A program made the translations under genes and the position numbers. A stretch of 64,000 bases of DNA from Bacteroidales bacterium UBA3843. GTDB lineage: Bacteria > Bacteroidota > Bacteroidia > Bacteroidales > Paludibacteraceae. Below, in pieces: positions 55,221 through 62,971 of the stretch (the first letter of the stretch is position 1; the number at the start of each line of letters is the position of its first letter). A model generated the notes under the pieces. That model made no database searches, was not told the DNA's origin, and worked only from the letters and a program-made list of their open reading frames with translations. Location: assembly GCA_002392745.1 (NCBI GenBank), contig DGHR01000006.1, positions 1-64,000 on the forward strand, written 5' to 3'.

Positions 55221-57824
55221 ATGCCTCGAACTTCTTCAAAATCAGGCGGCAGCGTGTCCGAGCGTCGTGAAGAACGCGCAATCAAAGTGGAGCAAGAGAG
55301 CTGGTGGCAGGCTTGTAAACGTGTGCTGACGGACCGTCGTACGCGCGTGATTATCGGCGTAGTGCTACTGTGCTTTTCCATAGTGGCGTTGCTGGCATAT
55401 ATCAGTTATTTATTCACAGGAACGGCAGACCAGTCGGTGCTGTCGATGGACCATGCGGGTCGTGTAGAGAACCGCGAAGCCATCCGCAACATGTTGGGTT
55501 TGCCGGGTGCCCGTCTGGCGCATTTCCTGATAGACGGCACATTCGGATTCGTGAGTGTGCTGTTGCTGCTGATGATCGCCATTTACGGTCTGCGGCTGAT
55601 GCATGTGTTTAAGGATATCCATGCCATCAAGTTGTTTTGCGGCGGCGCGTTCTGGGTGCTATGGGGTGCCGTAGTGCTGGGTTTTGCGCAGCAAATGGTT
55701 CGTCTGGGCGTATTCCGTTGGGGCGGAGCGTTCGGTGCAGCGTCCGCAGCATGGCTGGTAAGTTATGTAAACATCGTCGGTACGATAGCCATTTTGCTGG
55801 TGACGCTGGTTATCTTCCTGATTGTAACCGACCCGCGTTTCATTGACCGCTGCAAGGCATTCGGCTTATGGCTGAAGGGGTTGTTCAAGAAAAAAGAAAA
55901 ACCTGTCTCCGACGTTTCGCTTGAGGGAGAAGAAGGTGATGCCGTGACGCTCGACTTGCCGATAGACGGTGAGGATATCGCGGAAGGACCACAGGGAGAG
56001 GGAGAGAATATTTCCTTCACGATAGAGAATCCGGAAAATCCGGAAGATCCCGCCATGCCGGAGGTAGAGATAGAAGACCCCCAGCCGGAACCGGAACCAT
56101 TGGTGGATGAGGACGGAGAGCCGCTGGGCGACGCACCGCTGATAGAGGACCCGACCGCTCTGCAGCCCGCTCAGGAAGAGAAAGGAGACAAGGATCCGGA
56201 CCTGAAGATAGAGGATGTGAATGTAGATGATTTGTACACGAAAGATCCGGACAAACTGTTGGAGAAACTGGGGCCGTATGACCCGAGAAAAGATTTGGAG
56301 TTCTATAAATTCCCCAGTCTGAACCTGCTGAAAGTATATGACAACGAGGCGGCTCCGGTCATCAACGAAGAAGAACAACGCGCCAACGGCGCACGTATTG
56401 TGACCACGCTGCGCAATTATGGCATAGAAATTGAGAGTATCAAAGCAACCGTCGGTCCGACGGTGACGCTCTATGAAATAGTGCCGAAAGCGGGAGTGCG
56501 AGTTGCGAAGATTCAGGCGCTGGAGAATGATATCATGCTTAGTCTGAGCGCAACGGGTATCCGTATCATCGCTCCTATGCCGGGCAAGGGAACCATCGGT
56601 ATCGAGGTCCCGAACGAGAAACCGCAGGTGGTAAGCATGCACTCTGTGATTGCCAGCAAACGGTTCCAGGAAGAGACGAAGATGCGTCTGCCGATAGCCT
56701 ACGGAAGGACGATTACGAACGAAGTGTTCATGTTCGACCTGGCGAAAACGCCTCACCTGTTAGTAGCCGGTGCGACGGGAACGGGTAAGTCGGTAGCTAT
56801 CAATGCGATTATCACATCGCTGTTGTACAAGAAGCACCCTGCGGAGTTGAAACTGGTAATGGTGGACCCGAAAATGGTTGAGTTTGCGCCGTACAAGCCG
56901 CTCTTGAAGCATTTCCTGGCCGCTCAGCCGGACACGGACCCCGAGCAAGTGGTAATCACCGATTGCGACAAGGTGATTAACACCCTGAACTCGCTTGTCA
57001 TCGAGATGGAGAACCGCTACAAACTGCTGATGGATGCCGGTGTGCGAAACCTGGAGGATTACAACGACAAGTTCGTTCGCAGAAGACTGAATCCCAATAA
57101 GTTAGTGGGCGAAAGTCTGCATCACCAGTACCTGCCTTATATCGTGATTATCATTGACGAGTACGGTGATTTTATCATGCAGGCAGGCAAACAGGTTGAG
57201 ACGCCTATTGCGCGCATCACACAGAAAGCGCGTGCCGTGGGAATGCACATGATTCTGGCGACGCAGCGTCCGAGTGTGAACATCGTGACGGGTGTCATCA
57301 AAGCGAATATCCCGACCCGTATCGCATTGCGCACGCAGTCTGTCATTGACTCGCGTACTGTGCTGGATGCAAAGGGGGCAGAACAGTTGATAGGCCGCGG
57401 CGACAGTCTGTATGCCGGCAATGCAAGTATCACCCGTGTGCAGTGTGCGTTTGTGGACACGCCGGAAGTGGATGAGATAGTGAAACACATCAGCAAACAG
57501 CAACGTTACACCGAGCCGTATCAGTTGCCCGAATATGTGGGTGAGGGCGGCGAAGGCGAGGCATTGGCTCCCGGAGCCGTGGATATGAAACGTCTCGACC
57601 CGATGTTCGCAGACGTGGCGCGGTACGTAGTCACCAAACAGGAAGGTTCCACTTCCCGTCTCCAACGTGCCTTCGAGATTGGTTACAACCGGGCAGGCAA
57701 ACTCTCCGATCAACTGGAGGCAGCAGGTATCGTCGGACCGAACAAAGGACCGAAAGGCCGCGATGTGCTCATTCAGGACCTCTCACAACTGGACCAACTG
57801 CTGGAAGAATTGGGCGTTAAGTAG
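55221..57824 (+). CDS. ftsK: DNA translocase FtsK/SpoIIIE
   Basis: 867 residues. N-terminal four-TM membrane anchor (residues ~45-200), a long acidic Pro-rich linker (~230-330), the alpha domain (YKFPSLNLLKVYDNEA), and the RecA-like beta motor with Walker A GATGTGKSVAIN and Walker B YIVIIIDEYGDF. It ends with a gamma winged helix (YVVTKQEGSTSRLQRAFEIGYNRAGKLSDQLEAAGIVG) that reads chromosome polarity sequences. It pumps DNA at the division septum for chromosome-dimer resolution. The upstream leader is ~110 bases; the lolA-like gene follows 77 bases later and trxB after that, a common Bacteroidota operon. Confidence 0.97.
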   Translation: MPRTSSKSGGSVSERREERAIKVEQESWWQACKRVLTDRRTRVIIGVVLLCFSIVALLAYISYLFTGTADQSVLSMDHAGRVENREAIRNMLGLPGARLAHFLIDGTFGFVSVLLLLMIAIYGLRLMHVFKDIHAIKLFCGGAFWVLWGAVVLGFAQQMVRLGVFRWGGAFGAASAAWLVSYVNIVGTIAILLVTLVIFLIVTDPRFIDRCKAFGLWLKGLFKKKEKPVSDVSLEGEEGDAVTLDLPIDGEDIAEGPQGEGENISFTIENPENPEDPAMPEVEIEDPQPEPEPLVDEDGEPLGDAPLIEDPTALQPAQEEKGDKDPDLKIEDVNVDDLYTKDPDKLLEKLGPYDPRKDLEFYKFPSLNLLKVYDNEAAPVINEEEQRANGARIVTTLRNYGIEIESIKATVGPTVTLYEIVPKAGVRVAKIQALENDIMLSLSATGIRIIAPMPGKGTIGIEVPNEKPQVVSMHSVIASKRFQEETKMRLPIAYGRTITNEVFMFDLAKTPHLLVAGATGTGKSVAINAIITSLLYKKHPAELKLVMVDPKMVEFAPYKPLLKHFLAAQPDTDPEQVVITDCDKVINTLNSLVIEMENRYKLLMDAGVRNLEDYNDKFVRRRLNPNKLVGESLHHQYLPYIVIIIDEYGDFIMQAGKQVETPIARITQKARAVGMHMILATQRPSVNIVTGVIKANIPTRIALRTQSVIDSRTVLDAKGAEQLIGRGDSLYAGNASITRVQCAFVDTPEVDEIVKHISKQQRYTEPYQLPEYVGEGGEGEALAPGAVDMKRLDPMFADVARYVVTKQEGSTSRLQRAFEIGYNRAGKLSDQLEAAGIVGPNKGPKGRDVLIQDLSQLDQLLEELGVK

Positions 57825-57901
57825 CTAAATCAGACTGGCGAGACACTAACGAGAGAGAATCGAACAGAGAGTATTACGAGGGAAAAAAGGAGTAAAATGC
57901 T

Positions 57902-58471
57902 ATGAAACTATTGCTAACCATACTAACAATCCTGTCGTCTTTTTTGACGAACTTGGAGCAGAAGACTTTGCAGTCGGCTTTCACCGTGACGGTAGCGGAA
58001 GAGGTAAATGCCCCTATGAACTATCCCGGAGAAATCATCATGCAGGGGAATAAGTTCCGTCTGGAGATGATGGATATTGAGGCCGCGTACGACGGGAAGA
58101 CGATGTATATGTACTCCGGTGAAACAGACGAGTTGACATTAAGCAACCCGACCGAGCAGGAGTTGTTGGAAGCCAACCCGTTCCTGTACGCCAAGGCGTT
58201 GGTGCCTGTTTGCAACGTGACGGAAAGGACCACCCAGGACGGGCTGCAGACCATCGTCACCCTGACTCCCAAGGATCAGTCAATCGGCATCAACCGCTTT
58301 GTCCTGAAACTCAGGAAGAGCGATCTCATGCCCCTGTCGGTGGAGATCAAAGAGGGGAAGAAAAGCACTATACTGAAACTGAAAGACCCGAAATTTGTAA
58401 CTACAACCCCCGAAGAGATATATATATTGAAACCCGGTAAAAATACGTTTGTGAATGATATGCGGTTTTAA
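57902..58471 (+). CDS. LolA-like outer membrane lipoprotein carrier
   Basis: 189 residues. Signal peptide 1-18 or so, then the LolA fold: FTVTVAEEVNAPMNYPGEIIMQGNKFRLEMMDIEAAYDGKTMYMYS, with beta-strand pairs as in periplasmic carriers. Ends LKLKDPKFVTTTPEEIYILKPG. In Bacteroidota this gene regularly lies between ftsK and trxB, matching the present order. It escorts lipoproteins to the outer membrane, but the short divergent form may have other roles. Confidence 0.82.
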   Translation: MKLLLTILTILSSFLTNLEQKTLQSAFTVTVAEEVNAPMNYPGEIIMQGNKFRLEMMDIEAAYDGKTMYMYSGETDELTLSNPTEQELLEANPFLYAKALVPVCNVTERTTQDGLQTIVTLTPKDQSIGINRFVLKLRKSDLMPLSVEIKEGKKSTILKLKDPKFVTTTPEEIYILKPGKNTFVNDMRF

Positions 58472-58526
58472 TCAGTAAGCAAGTTAGTCTGATTCATATT
58501 CTACAGATAGCAAAAAAATACATACA

Positions 58527-59459
58527 ATGAATAAAGTAAAATGTTTGATAATTGGCAGCGGGCCTGCGGGCTATACGGCTGCTATCTATGCATCGCGTGC
58601 CAATTTGCAACCGGTATTGATTGAAGGTCCGCAATTGGGAGGACAGCTGATGACAACTACCGAGGTGGAGAACTTTCCAGGTTATCCGGAGGGCGTGGAA
58701 CCGTTTCAGATGATGGACGACATGAAGCGTCAAGCCGAACGTTTCGGAACGCAATTCGTATCGGGTATCGTGACGAAAGTGGATTTCTCGGAGAGTCCGA
58801 AGAAAGTGTGGGTGGAAGATACCGAGGAGTATGCGGCGGACGCAGTGATTATCGCGACAGGCGCGAGTGCCAAATATCTGGGAATTGAAAGCGAACGTAC
58901 GTATCGCGGCCGCGGCGTGAGTGCCTGCGCTACCTGCGACGGATTCTTCTACAGGAAGAAGACTGTAGCGGTAGTAGGCGGCGGCGACACGGCGTGCGAA
59001 GAGGCAAACTACCTGGCAGGGCTGTGTGAGAAGGTCTATATGATAGTTCGCAAGCCGTACTTGCGCGCATCGGAGATCATGCAGCAGCGTGTGCTGAACA
59101 ACCCGAAGATAGAAGTTCTGTTTGAACACAACACATTGCAACTGACGGGTGAAACCAAGGTAGAAGGTGCTGATTTGGTATATCGCAAAGGCGAAGCGGA
59201 TGAGGAAATGCGGCATATAGCCATAGACGGTTTCTTCCTGGCTATAGGTCATCATCCGAACACCGATCTTTTTGCCGAATATCTCAAACGGGATGCAGAG
59301 GGTTATATACTGGTTGACGGCGATAGTCCGCGAACGAATGTGCCGGGTGTATTTGCCGCAGGTGACTGTGCGGACCCTCATTACCGTCAGGCAATAGTGG
59401 CTGCAGGTAGCGGTGCGAAAGCCGCTATCGAGGCAGACAAATATATCAAGAGTCTGTAA
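58527..59459 (+). CDS. trxB: Thioredoxin reductase
   Basis: 310 residues. FAD motif GSGPAGYTAAIYASRA (~11-26), active-site SACATCDGFF with Cys134-x-x-Cys137, NADPH motif GGGDTACEEANYLA (~150-165) and the C-terminal FAD block GVFAAGDCADPHYRQAIVAAGSG. It reduces thioredoxin with NADPH. The stop codon TAA overlaps the next gene's ATG by one base (TAATG), so that deacylase is translationally coupled. Confidence 0.97.
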   Translation: MNKVKCLIIGSGPAGYTAAIYASRANLQPVLIEGPQLGGQLMTTTEVENFPGYPEGVEPFQMMDDMKRQAERFGTQFVSGIVTKVDFSESPKKVWVEDTEEYAADAVIIATGASAKYLGIESERTYRGRGVSACATCDGFFYRKKTVAVVGGGDTACEEANYLAGLCEKVYMIVRKPYLRASEIMQQRVLNNPKIEVLFEHNTLQLTGETKVEGADLVYRKGEADEEMRHIAIDGFFLAIGHHPNTDLFAEYLKRDAEGYILVDGDSPRTNVPGVFAAGDCADPHYRQAIVAAGSGAKAAIEADKYIKSL

Positions 59460-60001
59460 TGGCGGAATACGAAATCATCTCCGAGCGTCAGGAGAAAGTG
59501 CTGCGCTACCTGGAAGAGCACCAAATCCCCTTTACAACCTACAACCACCCCGAAGGCAAAACCATAGAGGAAGCCAAGCGTTGGTGGCACGACGACGGCA
59601 GCCTGCACTGCAAGAATATTTTCATGCGCAATCATAAGGGTAACCAACATTACCTGATTTGTTTTCCGTGTGACGACGACTTGGCCATCCACGATATCGA
59701 ACATTGGCTGAAAGAAGTGTTGGTGGCGCAAGGAAAACCGGCTCCGGGTAAATTGTCTTTTGCTTCTCCGGAGCGAATGATGCGTTATTTAGGTTTGGAG
59801 CCCGGGAGTGTGAGTCCGTTCGGACTGATTAATGATACGGAACACCATGTAATCCTGTTTCTGGACAGCCGTTTGAAAGAGGCGGAGAGTTTAAGTTTTC
59901 ATCCCAATGACTGCCGCGGGACGGTAGTTGTCTCGCAAGAGGCGTTTCAGCGCTATCTGGCATCAGTAGGAAACGCGGTAGAGTATCTGCAAACCACATA
60001 G
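59459..60001 (+). CDS. Prolyl-tRNA deacylase-like protein (YbaK/ProX family)
   Basis: 180 residues. YbaK/aminoacyl-tRNA deacylase domain: YLEEHQIPFTTYNHPEGKTIEEA, CKNIFMRNHKGNQHYLICFP (Lys in the substrate pocket), GKLSFASPERMMRYLGLEPGSVSPFGLINDT and VILFLDSRLKEAESLSFHPND. This is the ProX-type domain that clears mischarged Ala- or Cys-tRNA(Pro). Start overlaps the trxB stop by one base. A tRNA-Phe gene and its terminator follow on the opposite strand. Confidence 0.9.
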   Translation: MAEYEIISERQEKVLRYLEEHQIPFTTYNHPEGKTIEEAKRWWHDDGSLHCKNIFMRNHKGNQHYLICFPCDDDLAIHDIEHWLKEVLVAQGKPAPGKLSFASPERMMRYLGLEPGSVSPFGLINDTEHHVILFLDSRLKEAESLSFHPNDCRGTVVVSQEAFQRYLASVGNAVEYLQTT

Positions 60002-60070
60002 AGAAGTAGAGGCCCGGAAAATAGAAATTTCCGGGGACCCCAATACGGGTGGTTCGATACCGGGACACGC

Positions 60071-60108
60071 ACAAAAAAAAGCTCTCACATGAAAGTGAAA
60101 GCTTTTTT
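60071..60108 (-). terminator. Terminator downstream of tRNA-Phe
   Basis: In the minus direction AAAAAAGCTTTCAC pairs with GTGAGAGCTTTTTT around TTTCAT, then a T tract. Confidence 0.85.
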
Positions 60109-60110
60109 CG

Positions 60111-60183
60111 TGGTGCCAACGGGAATCGAACCAGTGACACAAGGATTTTCAGTCCTTTGCTCTACCAACTGAGCTATGGCACC
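60111..60183 (-). tRNA. tRNA-Phe (anticodon GAA)
   Basis: Minus-strand cloverleaf of 73 bases: acceptor GGTGCCA pairing with TGGCACC and discriminator A, D-arm AGCTCAGTTGGTAGAGC, anticodon arm AAGGACTGAAAATCCTT with GAA at the centre, variable loop GTGTC, and T-arm CTGGTTCGATTCCCG. No separate CCA is encoded after the discriminator. Followed by a strong terminator. Confidence 0.95.
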
Positions 60184-60334
60184 CGGAGGTGTTCCCGTTA
60201 ATCGGGAAAACCGGCCTCCGCCGGAAAGGGCAAAAAAATATGCTCCTCGGACGAAAGCGGGTGCAAAAGTACTGCTTTTTTTTGAAATGACCAAATTTTT
60301 TTGCATTTTTTTTGTTAATATGCGTATTTTTTAG

Positions 60335-60342
60335 TAATTTTG
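60335..60342 (+). promoter_or_regulatory. -7 promoter box for trmO
   Basis: TAATTTTG followed by CGG, 41 bases before the ATG at 60384. Confidence 0.7.
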
Positions 60343-60383
60343 CGGTGTTTTCGATAGTCCATTCATGGGCAAAAACTGAAATT

Positions 60384-61166
60384 ATGGAATTGAAGGTGAT
60401 TGCATATGCGCGCAACGGACATACGGATAAGTTCGGCATTCCGCGACAGAGTAGAGAGGAGAGTCCTATTTTGACCCGCATTGTATTTGAGCCGGAGTAT
60501 AATGTAGCCGAAGCGTTGCGTGGAATAGAAGGATTCAGCCATCTATGGATAGTCTGGGGATTTAGCGAGACGCCCATGGAAAACTGGTCTCCCACGGTGC
60601 GTCCACCGCGGTTAGGCGGAAACAAACGAATGGGCGTGTTTGCGACGCGCAGTCCGTTCCGACCGAACCCTATAGGGTTGAGCAGCGTCAAACTGGTGGG
60701 GGTGGTATATCCCGGCAAACCGACAAATCGGGATTCCGATACATCGAAGTCTGAGCATGGATTTGACATGAAGGAGGGACGGATGGAGTTGATTGTGAGC
60801 GGAGCGGATATGATGGACGGGACGCCGATATATGATATCAAGCCATATTTGAGTTTCAGTGACAGCCATCCGGACGCGAAAAACGGTTTTGCAGAAGAGA
60901 CGAAAAACTACCGGTTGGAGGTGGACTGGGGAAAGTTTGCCACAGATTATCTTCCGAAAACGGACCGATGCATGACCGACAATGGACCGATACCTGACCG
61001 ACAATGGATGAAAGAAGTGGAATATATCCTGAGCCAAGATCCGCGTCCAGCCTATCAGGATGATCCTGAGCGGGAATACAAGATGGATTACAACGGTTGG
61101 AGGGTAGTTTTCAGTGTGCATTCAAAATCACAGGTATATATACATAGTATATATAAGATAGGGTAG
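60384..61166 (+). CDS. trmO: tRNA (Thr, m6t6A37) methyltransferase TrmO family
   Basis: 260 residues from MELKVIAYAR; an upstream in-frame extension lies across the promoter and is rejected. TrmO (YaeB/TsaA) domain: IARNGHTDKFGIPRQSRE-like start, EPEYNVAEALRGIEGFSHLWIVWGF, RPPRLGGNKRMGVFATRSPFRPNPIGLS (SAM-binding signature) and TPIYDIKPYL. It methylates t6A37 in tRNA-Thr. The C-terminal ~80 residues form the extra domain of longer members and contain a local 14-base direct repeat (60973-60986 and 60995-61008). The final codons and stop lie in a TATATATA...GGTAGGATACGAT word shared with 54437. Confidence 0.9.
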   Translation: MELKVIAYARNGHTDKFGIPRQSREESPILTRIVFEPEYNVAEALRGIEGFSHLWIVWGFSETPMENWSPTVRPPRLGGNKRMGVFATRSPFRPNPIGLSSVKLVGVVYPGKPTNRDSDTSKSEHGFDMKEGRMELIVSGADMMDGTPIYDIKPYLSFSDSHPDAKNGFAEETKNYRLEVDWGKFATDYLPKTDRCMTDNGPIPDRQWMKEVEYILSQDPRPAYQDDPEREYKMDYNGWRVVFSVHSKSQVYIHSIYKIG

Positions 61167-61395
61167 GATACGATTCGCCTCCGAATTGCTTTCTTTCCGC
61201 CTCAATACCGCCTCACATAAAAAACAATATTGTTTTGTTCAAACGGGATTTTAATCTGGGGAAGTGCATTTGTAACCATTATGTGAATGCAGGTGAGTGG
61301 ATTATTATTTGGTAAAAATACGCTTGTTTTACGTAAAAAACAACATTTTTTGCATTTTTATAGACAAAATACTTGCAAATGTTATTTTTTTTTTG

Positions 61396-61403
61396 TAATT
61401 TTG
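61396..61403 (+). promoter_or_regulatory. -7 promoter box for the first alpha-amylase
   Basis: TAATTTTG followed by GCAGAG, 47 bases before the ATG. The 61167-61450 spacer upstream of it is AT-rich and holds no gene. Confidence 0.68.
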
Positions 61404-61450
61404 CAGAGCAAAATGTTTAATAAAGTTCCAAACTTAACTCATAAATTGCC

Positions 61451-62944
61451 ATGAAAAAAAATCTGCATGCATTCCACATTCCATTCATAAAAAGTGCTCT
61501 GCGCGTATCCTGCGTTGTTTTTTTGTTCGCGTGTGCCAATGCATCGCGCGCGGAAAATATCGGTGTACCGTCCGAGTGCGAGGACGTGATGTTACAGGCG
61601 TTCTATTGGGATAGTTATAAATCTGAAAGTGGCACGGTATCCAAATACGGTTGCACCAAATGGAATTACCTGATAAATAATATTGATGCTATCACGACGG
61701 ATTTTGACCTGGTGTGGCTTCCGCCCAGTGCAATGGGAGGTGGTGTCGGGTATACGCATAAGCAGTTGAGCAATCAAGACAGCGACTGGGGACCGAGACT
61801 TCAGTTGCAGAATCTGATTACGAAACTGCATAACGGCGGAACGAAGGTGATTGCGGATATCGTGATAAACCACCGCGGGAATAAGAGCAGTTGGTGTGAT
61901 TTCTATGCAGACAATTTTGGAAGTTACGGTTCGTTTCAGTTGACACAGCAGCATATATGCCTTTATGACGAGGGATTTACGAAATCCGGTTCCTCTTGCT
62001 ACAATGCCCCCGTCAGTGAGCGCGGCGCGGCAGACAGCGGTACTAATTTTGACGGAGTGCGCGATTTGGACCACACCAGCGAGTATGTGCAGAGTTGGGC
62101 GAAGGCATATGTGCAGTGGATGCTGAAGACCATGAAATACGACGGTTTCCGCTATGACATGACGCTGGGTTATGACGGCAAATACCTGAGTATGTATAAT
62201 GAGGCGGCACAGCCGTATTTGTCGGTGTCGGAGTTGTGGTCGGATATCAATACACAGGTCAATCACCTGAAGGCCGCCAACTACAACACGATGATTTTTG
62301 ACTTTCCGCTGAAATACAAGATAGGCGAGGCGATAGGCGGAAACATGGGCGCCTACGGCGCACTGCGTAATCCGAGTAACAGTCTGCGCGGAAAAGGTTA
62401 CGGCAAGTATGCTGTGACGTTTATTGATAACCATGACACCTTCGAGCGCTCGGATAACCAAGGCGGTGAATTTATCAAGTATAACGCCGACCTGAATGAC
62501 TCGACCGTCCGTTCGAAGATACTACAGGCCAACGCCTATATACTGATGATGCCGGGTATCCCGTGCGTGTTCTATCCGCATTGGAGGAGTTATCAAGAAG
62601 ATATCAGTAAGTTGATAGCCATCCGCAAACGTGCGGGAATCCACAGCGAGAGCGTTGTGAGCGACGAAGTGGGCGGACAATTCAAGTACAGTGCAACGGT
62701 GCAAGGTCACCACGGCAAGGTAATCGTACGTCTGGGTAAAAACCGCGACAAGACACAGCCGGAAGGCTATGAGACAGTGGCTGACTATCCGGAATACAAT
62801 ATCTATTACAAAGCCGAGACGCAAGGTCTGGAGAACATTGCCTCCGACACGGGCGTTCGCAAAATCATTTACAACGGTCAAGTTTATATCGTCCGCGAAG
62901 GAAAAACCTACACCCTGACCGGCAGCGAAGTGCGAGAGAAATAA
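61451..62944 (+). CDS. Secreted alpha-amylase (GH13), with shared C-terminal tail
   Basis: 497 residues. N-terminal signal or lipoprotein-like segment (residues ~15-33, RVSCVVFLFACANASRA). GH13 barrel with the four conserved regions: DIVINH (region I), GFRYDMTLG with nucleophile Asp236, SELWSD with acid Glu261, and FIDNHDTF with Asp329. It hydrolyses alpha-1,4 glucan. Region II reads RYDMTLG in place of the frequent RYDxVKG, still compatible with activity. A short C domain follows, then the tail (IIYNGQVYIVREGKTYTLTG) shared with three other secreted proteins. A second amylase begins 27 bases downstream, likely the same transcript. Confidence 0.92.
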   Translation: MKKNLHAFHIPFIKSALRVSCVVFLFACANASRAENIGVPSECEDVMLQAFYWDSYKSESGTVSKYGCTKWNYLINNIDAITTDFDLVWLPPSAMGGGVGYTHKQLSNQDSDWGPRLQLQNLITKLHNGGTKVIADIVINHRGNKSSWCDFYADNFGSYGSFQLTQQHICLYDEGFTKSGSSCYNAPVSERGAADSGTNFDGVRDLDHTSEYVQSWAKAYVQWMLKTMKYDGFRYDMTLGYDGKYLSMYNEAAQPYLSVSELWSDINTQVNHLKAANYNTMIFDFPLKYKIGEAIGGNMGAYGALRNPSNSLRGKGYGKYAVTFIDNHDTFERSDNQGGEFIKYNADLNDSTVRSKILQANAYILMMPGIPCVFYPHWRSYQEDISKLIAIRKRAGIHSESVVSDEVGGQFKYSATVQGHHGKVIVRLGKNRDKTQPEGYETVADYPEYNIYYKAETQGLENIASDTGVRKIIYNGQVYIVREGKTYTLTGSEVREK

Positions 62945-62971
62945 GCGACAACCATCCAAATTACAATAACC

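Noticed and set aside
60003..60070. tRNA-like remnant between the deacylase gene and tRNA-Phe (GGTTCGATACC resembles a T-arm)
   Set aside because: No matching acceptor, D or anticodon arms can be formed; only one short hairpin (60013-60035) and the T-arm-like string are present.
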